The notes under the pieces: model-generated | What the model was told of the DNA's origin: nothing | Databases searched by the model: none | What the model saw: the letters and a program-made list of their open reading frames with translations, nothing else | Program-made: the position numbers and the translations under genes | Origin: Prescottella soli | GTDB lineage: Bacteria; Actinomycetota; Actinomycetes; Mycobacteriales; Mycobacteriaceae | Reading direction: 5' to 3' | Length of the DNA stretch: 64,000 nucleotides | NCBI RefSeq assembly: GCF_040024445.1 | Contig: NZ_CP157276.1 | Location: 3,348,001 to 3,412,000 of the forward strand | In this document: in pieces, positions 35,785 through 43,605 of the stretch | How the letters are laid out: every line of letters begins with the position of its first letter | Numbering within the stretch: the stretch's first letter is position 1

Positions 35785-36528
35785 TCAGCTCCCGATGCTG
35801 CCGGTTGGTCGAGCGCTCCCGATGCTGCCGGTCGAACCGAGGCTGCCGGCGGACCCGACCGGACCGTCGGCGCTGCCGAGGCTGCCGGTGGCGCTCCCGA
35901 GACTGTCGGAGCTGCCCAGGCTCCCGGTGTCGATGCCGAGGAGTTCGAGGATCGCGGCGACGGCTCCCGGGGTCTCGATCACGGTGCTGCCGAGTTGGAT
36001 CGCGGCCGAACCGACCTGCACGGTGGGGCCGATGAAGGTGGGCGCGTAATCCACCGCGACGCCGCCGAGGTTGGTGCAGATGCCCAGGGTGAGGTAGATG
36101 CCGGTGGGGACGTCGGTCACCTGGTACGTGCGCTCCCTGGTGAGGAAGTTCGTCGTTGTCAACGACGGACCCCATGCGAAGACGGAGGGATCGATCTCGC
36201 TGAGTGGCGGCAGCGTTCCGGTGGCGAGTGACGGCAGGAGCGGGATGGCCTTGTCGACACTGACGAGTGCCGCCGTGCACGTGGTCAACCGCTGGCTGGT
36301 GTTCGGGTCGGTGAGCGTGATGGTGAGGTCGTTTCCGTCCACCGCTGTGGTCAGCGTCGGTGCTGCGGGGCCGGTGACTGCCGCCTCGATCGGCGCGCCC
36401 CCCGCGATGGCCGGCGCAGCTGCCGCCATCGCGGCTGCCGTCGCGGCGGCGGCCACCGTGATGCGTGCGAACTGGCCACGCGACGTCCGTGCGGACGTTG
36501 TCGGAGTGCTCGGATCCAGCTGTGCCAT
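35785..36528 (-). CDS. Secreted GSLGS/GSIGS-repeat protein 2
   Basis: A 247-residue exported protein with an Ala-rich signal (ITVAAAATAAAMAAAAPAIAGG), a central beta-rich domain of about 150 residues including PTLTTAVDGNDLTITLTDPN and two Cys pairs (TTCTAAL, GICTNLG), and a C-terminal tail of Gly-Ser-Leu/Ile-Gly-Ser repeats. The tail repeats match those of the neighbouring protein at 35265. ATG at 36528 follows GGGAGGGAATCGACC. Likely a surface protein; the globular domain is not recognised. Confidence 0.72.
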   Translation of the reverse strand: MAQLDPSTPTTSARTSRGQFARITVAAAATAAAMAAAAPAIAGGAPIEAAVTGPAAPTLTTAVDGNDLTITLTDPNTSQRLTTCTAALVSVDKAIPLLPSLATGTLPPLSEIDPSVFAWGPSLTTTNFLTRERTYQVTDVPTGIYLTLGICTNLGGVAVDYAPTFIGPTVQVGSAAIQLGSTVIETPGAVAAILELLGIDTGSLGSSDSLGSATGSLGSADGPVGSAGSLGSTGSIGSARPTGSIGS

Positions 36529-36714
36529 GGTCGATTCCCTCCCTGTCGGTGTGGAATCATCAGACACCACGGTTCGGGATTCCCCCGCGTGAAACGCCGG
36601 AATTGTCCAAGGCGGCCCTGTCGGTCGGGTCGGTCATCACGTCGGGCTGCGCAGGGATCGCTGCTGTCCGAAAGATCCAATCGGGCAGCGATACCGGCGC
36701 CTAGCATCGGTGCC

Positions 36715-37104
36715 ATGATTCCTCAGCTGAATGCGATCGGCCTCGTCACGACGGATCTGGAAGCGTCCCTGCGCTTCTACCGGCTCCTCGGTCTCGACAT
36801 CCCCGCCGACGCCGCGTTGCAACCGCACGTCGAAGTGGTTGCCGGGGGCGTGCGTCTGATGTGGGACACGGTCGAGGTGGTGGAGTCGTTCGGTGGGCCG
36901 TACACCCCGCCCACCGGCGACTCCCGCGTCTCACTCGCGTTCGAATGCGGCGGTCCGGCACGGGTGGACGAGGTGTGGGCACGGCTCGCGGAGGCCGGGT
37001 ACGGGGAGGTCGAGCCGTTCGACGCCCCGTGGGGTCAGCGCTACGCGACCGTGAAGGACCCCGACGGCAACGGCGTCGACCTGTTCGCGCCGCTGCCCGG
37101 CTGA
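36715..37104 (+). CDS. VOC family (glyoxalase/bleomycin-resistance-like) protein
   Basis: A 129-residue single-domain protein with MIPQLNAIGLVTTDLEASLRFYRLLG, VRLMWDTVEVVESF and the closing YATVKDPDGNGVDLFAP, the standard small VOC fold. The metal ligands are not complete at the usual positions, so it may be a binding protein. It overlaps the 3' end of the AraC gene on the other strand by 64 bases. Such VOC genes are often neighbours of AraC regulators in actinobacteria. Confidence 0.78.
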   Translation: MIPQLNAIGLVTTDLEASLRFYRLLGLDIPADAALQPHVEVVAGGVRLMWDTVEVVESFGGPYTPPTGDSRVSLAFECGGPARVDEVWARLAEAGYGEVEPFDAPWGQRYATVKDPDGNGVDLFAPLPG

Positions 37105-37769
37105 CGAAGCTCGCCGAACGGCCGTCCGGTGATGCGACGGGACTCGCGGATGAGGTGTGCCTGGTCCACGTAGCCGCACTCGGCGGCCACGACGGCGGAC
37201 GGGACACCGCGCGCGGCGAGATCCTGCGCCCGTTGCAGGCGCAGGATCCCGGCGAGGGTCTTCGGCCCGTAGCCGAAATTGCGGGTCGCCAGCCGGTGCA
37301 GCGACCGCTCGGACAGCTCCGTGGCGGAGGCGACGTCTGCGACCGGTAGCCCCGTCCGGAGCAGGTGTGCCGCCGCGGTCACGACCGGGTTCGGAAGCCC
37401 GGCCATGGCCAGACGAGAGCGGCCGTATGCCTCGAAGGCATCTGCCGCGTCGGTGGGGTCCAGGCAGGCGAGGGCCGCTGCTGCCCGCGGGCCGACGACG
37501 TCGGCGAGCGGAACCCGGAGATTGCGCAGGCCGGCGGCCGGGACACCCAGCAGGTGGGGCAGCAGACCGGGCGGGAACCGCAGTCCGACGCCGGGAAGCG
37601 GCGACGCGGTGACCGTGAACGGTCGGGTGTCCGGCCCCGCAACCACGACGTCGCCGTCGTGCCACACGAGGTCCATGCAACCGTCGGGCAGCACCTCACC
37701 GCCGCTCGTACGGTCGGTGTGCCAGACGATGGCCCCAGGGACCACCGGTGACGGGCGCTCGCGGTACAC
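37041..37769 (-). CDS. AraC-family transcriptional regulator
   Basis: A 242-residue regulator with a C-terminal double helix-turn-helix: LPVADVASATELSERSLHRL, then FGYGPKTLAGILRLQRAQDLA and AAECGYVDQAHLIRESRRITG. The N-terminal half (PGAIVWHTDRTSGGEVLPDGCMDLVW) is the DUF6597-like sensor found in this AraC subgroup. The start is the GTG at 37769, with TGAGG upstream; longer frames read into low-quality sequence. Its stop lies within the VOC gene on the other strand. Target genes are unknown. Confidence 0.78.
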   Translation of the reverse strand: MYRERPSPVVPGAIVWHTDRTSGGEVLPDGCMDLVWHDGDVVVAGPDTRPFTVTASPLPGVGLRFPPGLLPHLLGVPAAGLRNLRVPLADVVGPRAAAALACLDPTDAADAFEAYGRSRLAMAGLPNPVVTAAAHLLRTGLPVADVASATELSERSLHRLATRNFGYGPKTLAGILRLQRAQDLAARGVPSAVVAAECGYVDQAHLIRESRRITGRPFGELRQPGSGANRSTPLPSGSFTVA

Positions 37770-37827
37770 GGCCTCAGTAGAGCATGGGGCGGTGACAGGC
37801 TCGGCGCGGCCGGGCGCGCGGGACGTA

Positions 37828-39072
37828 CTAGTAGGTGGCCGCCCGCGTGGAGATCTTTCCGGTCTTGTCGGCGTGGAAGAGTGCGTCGTTGTAGTGGCTG
37901 CCGGCCGGCACCCAGTCGAACGTCTTCTGTTCCGAGAACTTGTAGTAGAGCGCACGTCGACCGGCGTCGGGACCGGTGGGCGGCGGGGTGCTGTGCATGA
38001 GGTCGCCGAAGTGCAACGTCACATCGCCCGGTTCGGTCTCGATCCGCACCACGGGCAGGTCTCCCTCCTCGCCCCACGCGAGCCAGTGCTTGGCGTACCG
38101 GTGTGAGCCCGCGAGCACCATGAGCTGGCCGTTGGCCGGGGATGCGTGATCGAGTTGGATGCCGACCTGGATGAGTGGGCAGAGGACGGGGTGCCCACCG
38201 ATGCCGTCGTCGGTATGCCAGCCCAGGTCGCCGTCGCCCTTGACGACATTGGAGGACTTGATGAAGACCATCGGACCGTCGAGGCGATCGTCACAGACCC
38301 TGTATTCGGCGTTGGTGAGCCTGGCCAGTTCGGTCATCCTCGGCTCGAAACACTGCTGATGGAGAATCTCGGAGTGGCGGCCCAGATAGTTGATCCTCGT
38401 GACCACTTCGTCGCCGACAGCATTGAGCGACCACCACGAGAACGGGTCACCAGGCATCGTCCGGTCGCGCGCCACTTCGACCTCGGCGCCGAGTCGGGCG
38501 ACTTCCGCGGCGCCGTACACGCCCTTGACGTGCAGGTACCCCGCAGTGTCGAGGAAGTGCCGCATCTCTTCGCGATCCCCGTCCGCGGGAAAGCTGCCGT
38601 GCAGATCCAGCGGCTTGCCGTCGCGGTCGACGAGTCTGTCCCGGACCGCATTCGAATAGATCGCGCGACCCGTGAGCAGCGCGCGCGTTGCGGGCTCCCA
38701 CCGCTTCCAGTCCTGCACCGTCCCACGCACCACTCGGGCTCGCTCGGTGCGTACACACCCGCTCGCGGTGAGTAATTCGTTCAGATATGCCGAGAACGTG
38801 TCTTCGTCGAGGTCGACCAAGGTGGCGGCGTTCGCGTCGCCCTCGACAGCCGTGACCCCTTCTGACGATGCGATCCAGGTGAACGTCGGCCCGCCAGGAA
38901 GACGGAACGCGATCGCAGGGACGCCGGCCAGGTCCTCGACGACCAGGTTTCGGCGTTCTGCATTGTGGACCAGCAGATCGTGGGTGTGGAAAGCGACGAA
39001 TGAATGCTTGGGGAACGAATCGGCGATCGCCTCGACCCACGGAAGTCTGGTGCCCTGTTTGCCGCTACTCAT
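37828..39072 (-). CDS. Phytanoyl-CoA dioxygenase (PhyH) family oxygenase
   Basis: A 414-residue protein with a PhyH domain in the C-terminal two thirds. The Fe(II)/2-oxoglutarate motif is read as HTDD (HxD) in DLGWHTDDGIGGHP and the distal His in GDLMHSTPPP, followed by an Arg in AGRRALYYK that would bind 2-oxoglutarate. These enzymes hydroxylate lipid-like substrates. The first 130 residues are a separate domain without clear relatives. The ATG at 39072 has GGAGGG upstream and is preferred over 39150. The palindrome TCGTTC-TATC-GAACGA lies 39 bases upstream. The substrate is unknown; a steroid or lipid is plausible in this context. Confidence 0.78.
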   Translation of the reverse strand: MSSGKQGTRLPWVEAIADSFPKHSFVAFHTHDLLVHNAERRNLVVEDLAGVPAIAFRLPGGPTFTWIASSEGVTAVEGDANAATLVDLDEDTFSAYLNELLTASGCVRTERARVVRGTVQDWKRWEPATRALLTGRAIYSNAVRDRLVDRDGKPLDLHGSFPADGDREEMRHFLDTAGYLHVKGVYGAAEVARLGAEVEVARDRTMPGDPFSWWSLNAVGDEVVTRINYLGRHSEILHQQCFEPRMTELARLTNAEYRVCDDRLDGPMVFIKSSNVVKGDGDLGWHTDDGIGGHPVLCPLIQVGIQLDHASPANGQLMVLAGSHRYAKHWLAWGEEGDLPVVRIETEPGDVTLHFGDLMHSTPPPTGPDAGRRALYYKFSEQKTFDWVPAGSHYNDALFHADKTGKISTRAATY

Positions 39073-39110
39073 ACAGCCCTCCCACCGGGTCGCTCCGAAG
39101 CGTGCCTGTG

Positions 39111-39126
39111 TCGTTCTATCGAACGA
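39111..39126. promoter_or_regulatory. Palindromic operator TCGTTCTATCGAACGA
   Basis: Perfect 6-bp arms with a TATC centre, directly upstream of the PhyH gene on the minus strand. It fits a TetR-type or other dimeric regulator. No second copy was noticed. Confidence 0.5.
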
Positions 39127-39231
39127 TAAGGGAGAGGTGCCGTCCGTCAAGGAAATTCAGGCGGTGAACAACGCATGCCGAGCCCTCGAAGAAGTTGCAC
39201 GGCACCAGCCCCTCGGACGGTGCGCGAGGCC

Positions 39232-39756
39232 TCAGCTCAGCCGGGCGCGCAGGGCGTCGAGCGGATCGGAGCCGTCGCGGCGGCCGCGCGGGCCGTCGCT
39301 CTCCGGCAGGGTGAGACGTCCGGCGTCGGAGCGGGTCCATTCCCGGACCGCCCAGCGTTCGGCGATGGCCCACTTGCCGTCGCGTCGTTCCATGAGGTCC
39401 ACGTAGCGGCAGCCGCTGGTGAAGTTGACCATGCCGATGCCTTCGCCGCCGCCCCAGTGGGCTGCGGTGGAGTAGGACTCGCTCACTGCGAAGTCGCCGT
39501 GCAGTTCGACGAGATGGTTGCCGATGTGGTGCATCGTGCCGCCGATCGAGCGCAGCTTCGGCTCGACCCAGGTGATGAAATCGTCCACGTTGCCGTCGAA
39601 TCCGGTGTGGTGATCGATCGCGTCGGGGTGGTAGGCGTCGCGCACCAGGTCGAAGTCGAGGCGGTCGATGCCGCGGCAGTAGCGCATGACCACCTCGTAG
39701 ATGGCCTGCTTGTCGAGCAGCTCGGCGATCGCCGTGTCCCTGTTCACCGTCGTCAT
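39232..39756 (-). CDS. SnoaL-like / NTF2-fold protein
   Basis: A 174-residue SnoaL-type protein with KQAIYEVVMRYCRGIDRLDFDLVRDAYHPDAIDHH, MHHIGNHLVELHGDFAVSES and RYVDLMERRDGKWAIAERWAV. It has His/Asp residues in the pocket positions used by ketosteroid isomerase-like dehydratases. Start ATG 39756 overlaps the stop of the LLM gene (ATGA). It is the last gene of a five-gene minus-strand operon (43262 down to 39232). A steroid isomerase or dehydratase role is possible, not proven. Confidence 0.8.
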   Translation of the reverse strand: MTTVNRDTAIAELLDKQAIYEVVMRYCRGIDRLDFDLVRDAYHPDAIDHHTGFDGNVDDFITWVEPKLRSIGGTMHHIGNHLVELHGDFAVSESYSTAAHWGGGEGIGMVNFTSGCRYVDLMERRDGKWAIAERWAVREWTRSDAGRLTLPESDGPRGRRDGSDPLDALRARLS

Positions 39757-40676
39757 CGTCTCGCCTCCGCAGTGTCTTGGATCTTCGACTTCAGTCCTAC
39801 AGCCCAGTCGATGAGCTCCGGAACCTCTTCTCCCGCTGTGCAGAAAGTGGCAGGTCGGAACACCGCGACCGTCGCGCCGGCGGCGTGCCAGGCGAGGGTC
39901 TTCTCGGCGGTCGCGCCCAAGTCGGCGGTGCCGTCGTCGCGGCGTTCCGGGGACACCGACACCTGCACGATGGCGGAGCCGGGGTCGCGTCCGTGCGTCT
40001 CGAAGATGTCGCGCAGCAGGGTGACACTGTCCGAGAAGGTCTGCATGTCAGCCGGATTGACGGTCCATCCGTCCGCGACGCGGGCGATGCGGTCGAAGTT
40101 GCGCCGGCTGGGCCCGAATCCGAAGATCACCGGCACCCGCTCCTGTACCGGGAACGGCAGGGCGTGGAAGTCCTCGAAGGAGAATTCGCGGCCGTGGAAG
40201 TTGGCCGGTGCCTTGGTCCACAGTTCGCGGCACGCGCGCACGGTGTCCTCCATGCGGCCGAAGCGTGCATCGAACGGCATGTTCGTGGCGGTGTACTCGG
40301 CTTCCTGCCAGCCGACTCCCATGCCGATCGCGGCCCGGCCGTCCGACAGCCGGTCCAGGGTGGCGATCTGCTTGGCCAGCAGCACCGGAGGCCGCACCGT
40401 CGCGATCAGGACCGACACGTTCAGGAGCGCCCGCTCGGTAACGGCGGCGACGGCCGACAGCAACGACAGCGGCTCGTACCAGTCGTGGTCGATCGGGAAG
40501 GGGAAGTTGTTGGTGCGGACCCGTTCCGCGTGCGCGGCGGCGTTGAAGCCGATGTGATCGCCGGTGGAGATCATCTCGACTCCCGCGCGGTCCGCGGCCG
40601 CGGCCATGTCGAGCACCGGGCGGATCCGTCCGGCGTAGAGGTTCTCGGCTCCGAGGATGTTCAGACCGACCTGCAT
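39753..40676 (-). CDS. LLM-class F420-dependent oxidoreductase
   Basis: A 307-residue luciferase-like monooxygenase family protein. MQVGLNILGAENLYAGRIRP, MISTGDHIGF, LNVSVLIATVRPPVLLAKQIATLDRLSDGRAAIGMGVGWQEAEY and FGFGPSRRNFDRIARVADGW are clear F420-type LLM signatures. The coupling with a SnoaL protein is the same as in the pair at 9454-10892, and the two modules may catalyse parallel oxidoreductase plus isomerase/dehydratase steps. Its stop overlaps the next start. Confidence 0.82.
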   Translation of the reverse strand: MQVGLNILGAENLYAGRIRPVLDMAAAADRAGVEMISTGDHIGFNAAAHAERVRTNNFPFPIDHDWYEPLSLLSAVAAVTERALLNVSVLIATVRPPVLLAKQIATLDRLSDGRAAIGMGVGWQEAEYTATNMPFDARFGRMEDTVRACRELWTKAPANFHGREFSFEDFHALPFPVQERVPVIFGFGPSRRNFDRIARVADGWTVNPADMQTFSDSVTLLRDIFETHGRDPGSAIVQVSVSPERRDDGTADLGATAEKTLAWHAAGATVAVFRPATFCTAGEEVPELIDWAVGLKSKIQDTAEARR

Positions 40677-40731
40677 GGTGCTCCTGCTCCGCGGCTACTG
40701 GTTCGGCAGCTCGCTTCCTACGGATGTTCGG

Positions 40732-41073
40732 CTAGTGCTCTTCAACGGCGAACTGGAGGGTCTTCGACATATCGAGGAAAAGGTTGGCGTCCTCTGCCAC
40801 CGGACCGCCGATCGCGGGATCGGCGTGTGCGGCGAGCATCGCGTCGTAGCCCGCCCGGTCCTCGAACCACATCTCGGTGATGACGTCGAAGACCGGATCG
40901 GCCACCCCCGGCGCCCGCACGCTGTCGGTGAGGTCGACGAAGTTGCGGCGGTACGCCTTCAGCGTGGGGAACGAGCGCAGGATCAGGGGCGCGTGGACGG
41001 TCTCGTAGTGCTCGACGAACCGCTCACGGGTCAGTTCGGGCTTGCGGGCGAGCAGGGCTACAGCTTTGAACAC
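40732..41073 (-). CDS. EthD-domain protein
   Basis: A 113-residue protein that starts MFKAVALLARKPELTRERF followed by VEHYETVHAPLI, the EthD dimeric ferredoxin-like fold. EthD proteins are needed by some P450 systems and also occur as small lactonases, dehydratases or isomerases in catabolic operons. There is no P450 in the window. It lies 55 bases upstream of the LLM gene and 42 bases after the SnoaL gene at 41116 in the same transcript. Confidence 0.82.
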   Translation of the reverse strand: MFKAVALLARKPELTRERFVEHYETVHAPLILRSFPTLKAYRRNFVDLTDSVRAPGVADPVFDVITEMWFEDRAGYDAMLAAHADPAIGGPVAEDANLFLDMSKTLQFAVEEH

Positions 41074-41115
41074 GGGTACTTCCTCGTCAAGATCGACTGT
41101 GGAGGGCGAAGGTTC

Positions 41116-41598
41116 TCACAGGGCCCGCTGGGCGTGCTCGCTCAGGTTCCCGACCAGGTCGATACAGGTCAGTCGCTGCGTGAACACCCACTCGCCGTCG
41201 ACGACGGCGAAGGTGTCGAAATAGCGACCGGACAGAATCGGCTGCAGGGGAAGGTTTTCCGCGGCCTGCAGTACCGTGAAGTACGACAGTGACGTCGCGC
41301 TGCGGCAGTCCTCCGCGACGTCGACCCGCAGGTTGGTGACCACATGCTTCGTGCGCGGCCGCGGGGGCGTGCCGTGCATCCGGATGAACGCGCGGCACGC
41401 CGCCAGCACACCGTCGCGATCACGATCGCGGACCGGGCCCACCGGTGTCCCGTTGCCGTCGCACTGCCCGTAGACGGCGTGCGCGAAGAGATCCGCGACC
41501 TCCTCCAACCGCGCCTCGTCGATGAGGTGCGTGTAGTGGTGGGCCAGGTCGCGGATCGCCTCGACGGCGCCCAGGCGCTCGACCGTCCAGGTGGTCAT
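41116..41598 (-). CDS. SnoaL-like / NTF2-fold protein
   Basis: A 160-residue protein that begins [22 protein letters not shown] followed by THLIDEARLEEVADLFAHAVYGQ, then TKHVVTNLRVDVAEDCRSATSLSYFTV and FDTFAVVDGEWVFTQRLTCIDLV, typical of the SnoaL_4 group. The ATG at 41598 overlaps the stop of the CoA-ligase gene. It is the second SnoaL gene in this operon and the fifth NTF2-type domain of the window (counting both halves of the fusion at 20966). Probably an isomerase or dehydratase. Confidence 0.8.
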   Translation of the reverse strand: MTTWTVERLGAVEAIRDLAHHYTHLIDEARLEEVADLFAHAVYGQCDGNGTPVGPVRDRDRDGVLAACRAFIRMHGTPPRPRTKHVVTNLRVDVAEDCRSATSLSYFTVLQAAENLPLQPILSGRYFDTFAVVDGEWVFTQRLTCIDLVGNLSEHAQRAL

Positions 41599-43262
41599 CA
41601 GACGTGGATCTCGCGGCGGACCATCTTGCCGGTTGCGTTGCGCGGCAACAGGTCCGTGGTGATACGCCACTTCGTCGGCACCTTGAAGTACGACAGGCGC
41701 TCGGACGCGAACTCCCGCAGGTCCTCCTCGGTGACGCTCTCGCCGGGGACCACCACGACCACCGCCGAGACCTCCTGGCCCAGGTCGGGGTGCGGGGTGC
41801 CGATCACCGCGCACTCCTGCACCGCCGGGTGCTCGTCGAGGGTCTGCTCGATCTCGGTGGGGTAGACGTTCTCGCCGCCGCGCAGGATCAGGTCCGAGCG
41901 ACGTCCGGTGAGCCGCAGACGGCCGTCCTCGACGACGCCGTAGTCGCCGGTGCGCAGCCAGCGGTCCGCGGTGATCGAGTTCGCGGTCGCGTCCGGGTCG
42001 TTCCAGTAGCCGAGCATGACGAAGGGGCTGCGCACGCACACTTCGCCCTCCATGCCGTCGGGCAGCCACTCGCCGAACGGGTCGCGGATCTCCATGCTCA
42101 CCGTGATGATCGGCCGGCCCAGCGTGCCCGGGTACTCCTCGAGTTCGGCGGAGCTGGCCACGGCGATCGCGGTGCTGCACTCGGTGAGCCCGTAGCTGTC
42201 GACGAGCGCGTTGCGCGCGAACGGAACCTGGTCGCGCAGACGGTCCTTGAACGCGATCGACGACGGCGCGGACGCGAGCGAGAACGAGGTCAGCGACGAC
42301 AGGTCGTACTTGTCGAGGTTGCCGTGCTCGAGCAGGCGCGACGCCATGGTGGGGACCGCACCCCAGTTCGTGACCCGCTCGCGCTCGATGAGGCCGAGGA
42401 TCCGGTCGACGTCGAACGAGCCCTGGTTCATGACCAGTGCGCCGCCCATCGCGAGGCGCGGCACCGCCAGATTGTGCAGGCTCGCGATGTGGAACAGCGG
42501 GGAGGTGAGCAGGTCGCGCATGTGGGTCGGCACGTTCGGATCGAACTGCTTGCCCGTGAATGCCGCCATGATGGCGCCGTTGTAGCGGTGGTAGTCGACG
42601 ACGGCGAGCAGGTTGCGGTGCGAGTGCAGCGCACCCTTGGGGCGACCGCTGGTTCCGGACGTGAAGAGGATGACGGACGGATCGTCCTCGTCCACCTCGA
42701 CGACGGGGCGGTCCGCGCCGGCGAACTCGGCGAACAGGCGGGGGAGGTCCTCTTCCATCGTCAGGACCGTGGCGCCGGCCGTGTCGATGTCGGCGAGGGC
42801 CTGCGCACGCTTGGCGTCGGCGATCAGCACCTTGGGCGTGCTGTGCTGCAGGCCGTACTCGATCTCGCGGGGGACCCACCAGCCGTTGAGCCCGACGGTG
42901 ATGGCGCCGAGCGCCTGCGTCGCCCAGAACGAGGTGACCCACTCGGGGGTGTTGGCGGCGAGGATCGCGACACGGTCGCCCTTCGCCACGCCGTAGCGTT
43001 CCTGCAGGGCGGCGGCCAAGGCGTAGGCGTCGGCGGCGTGCTGGGTGTAGGACACCCGGCGGTCCTGGGTGACCAGGTAGTCGCGCTCGCCCCACTTGAC
43101 GGACTCGGCCAGCAGATCGCCCACGGCCTTGTTCCGATTCTTCATGACCGGCATCCGGGTACCGAGGACCGTTTCCTCGACGATCTCGAACGGCCCGCCG
43201 GGGCCGGTGAGGCGGGACATGACCTGATCCAGGTGCAGTTGCGGATCTGCAGGGGCAGTCAT
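41598..43262 (-). CDS. AMP-forming acyl-CoA ligase
   Basis: A 554-residue CoA ligase. The P-loop is [20 protein letters not shown], the adenine region YGLTECS, the hinge [25 protein letters not shown], and the C-terminal catalytic Lys is in [13 protein letters not shown]. It differs from FadD3 and from the FadD19/FadD17 groups, so the acid it activates is unknown. It is the first gene of the operon with SnoaL, EthD, LLM and SnoaL, and it is divergent from the FadD17-like gene, with one copy of the 17-bp motif between. Confidence 0.83.
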   Translation of the reverse strand: MTAPADPQLHLDQVMSRLTGPGGPFEIVEETVLGTRMPVMKNRNKAVGDLLAESVKWGERDYLVTQDRRVSYTQHAADAYALAAALQERYGVAKGDRVAILAANTPEWVTSFWATQALGAITVGLNGWWVPREIEYGLQHSTPKVLIADAKRAQALADIDTAGATVLTMEEDLPRLFAEFAGADRPVVEVDEDDPSVILFTSGTSGRPKGALHSHRNLLAVVDYHRYNGAIMAAFTGKQFDPNVPTHMRDLLTSPLFHIASLHNLAVPRLAMGGALVMNQGSFDVDRILGLIERERVTNWGAVPTMASRLLEHGNLDKYDLSSLTSFSLASAPSSIAFKDRLRDQVPFARNALVDSYGLTECSTAIAVASSAELEEYPGTLGRPIITVSMEIRDPFGEWLPDGMEGEVCVRSPFVMLGYWNDPDATANSITADRWLRTGDYGVVEDGRLRLTGRRSDLILRGGENVYPTEIEQTLDEHPAVQECAVIGTPHPDLGQEVSAVVVVVPGESVTEEDLREFASERLSYFKVPTKWRITTDLLPRNATGKMVRREIHV

Positions 43263-43398
43263 GAGTGGCCTTTCGTCATGTCACAGTGTCGTTCCTGTCA
43301 CCAATTGCGTGCGAACGCCCAGGTCCCGGACGCGGGATATGGGGTGTGACGGGTTTCTCACGGCAATTTCTCACGTCGCGAAGGTCCTGCGGGGTGAG

Positions 43399-43415
43399 TT
43401 ACCACTCAGCGAGAC
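43399..43415 (-). promoter_or_regulatory. 17-bp regulon motif between two CoA-ligase genes
   Basis: Minus strand GTCTCGCTGAGTGGTAA, matching 13 of 17 consensus positions, in the 343-bp divergent region between starts at 43262 and 43606. Apart from this and the leader hairpin at 43466 nothing else is recognised there. Confidence 0.5.
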
Positions 43416-43465
43416 TAACGGTGATCTGCGCGACAGCCCAGGTCTAGTTTTCGGCACAGAACGCT

Positions 43466-43499
43466 GCCCGAGGAGCGGGAGCGATCGCGCTGCTCGGGC
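43466..43499 (+). promoter_or_regulatory. Leader hairpin upstream of the FadD17-like gene
   Basis: Arms GCCCGAGGAGCG (43466-43477) and CGCTGCTCGGGC (43488-43499) pair at 11 of 12 positions. It lies in the presumed 5' leader, about 110 bases before the chosen start. Function unknown. Confidence 0.35.
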
Positions 43500-43605
43500 C
43501 GCGCGGTCGGTTCCGAAGGAGTCGATCTCGACGCCGGTCACCATGCCGGAGCCTCGGGCGGTCATTGGGACCGCGCCCACCGGCGCCTCGACAGGAGAGT
43601 ATGAG

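Noticed and set aside
41598-43262. CoA ligase as FadD3 (HIP-CoA ligase)
   Set aside because: The motif neighbourhood and C-terminal segment differ from FadD3, and other HIP genes are absent from the window.
43323-43339. GTCCCGGACGCGGGATA palindrome
   Set aside because: Arms fit but the centre is one base short and lacks CTGRG, so it is not counted as a regulon site.
43601-43603. ATG as start of the FadD17-like gene
   Set aside because: It is in a different frame from the ligase and leads to a shadow frame.
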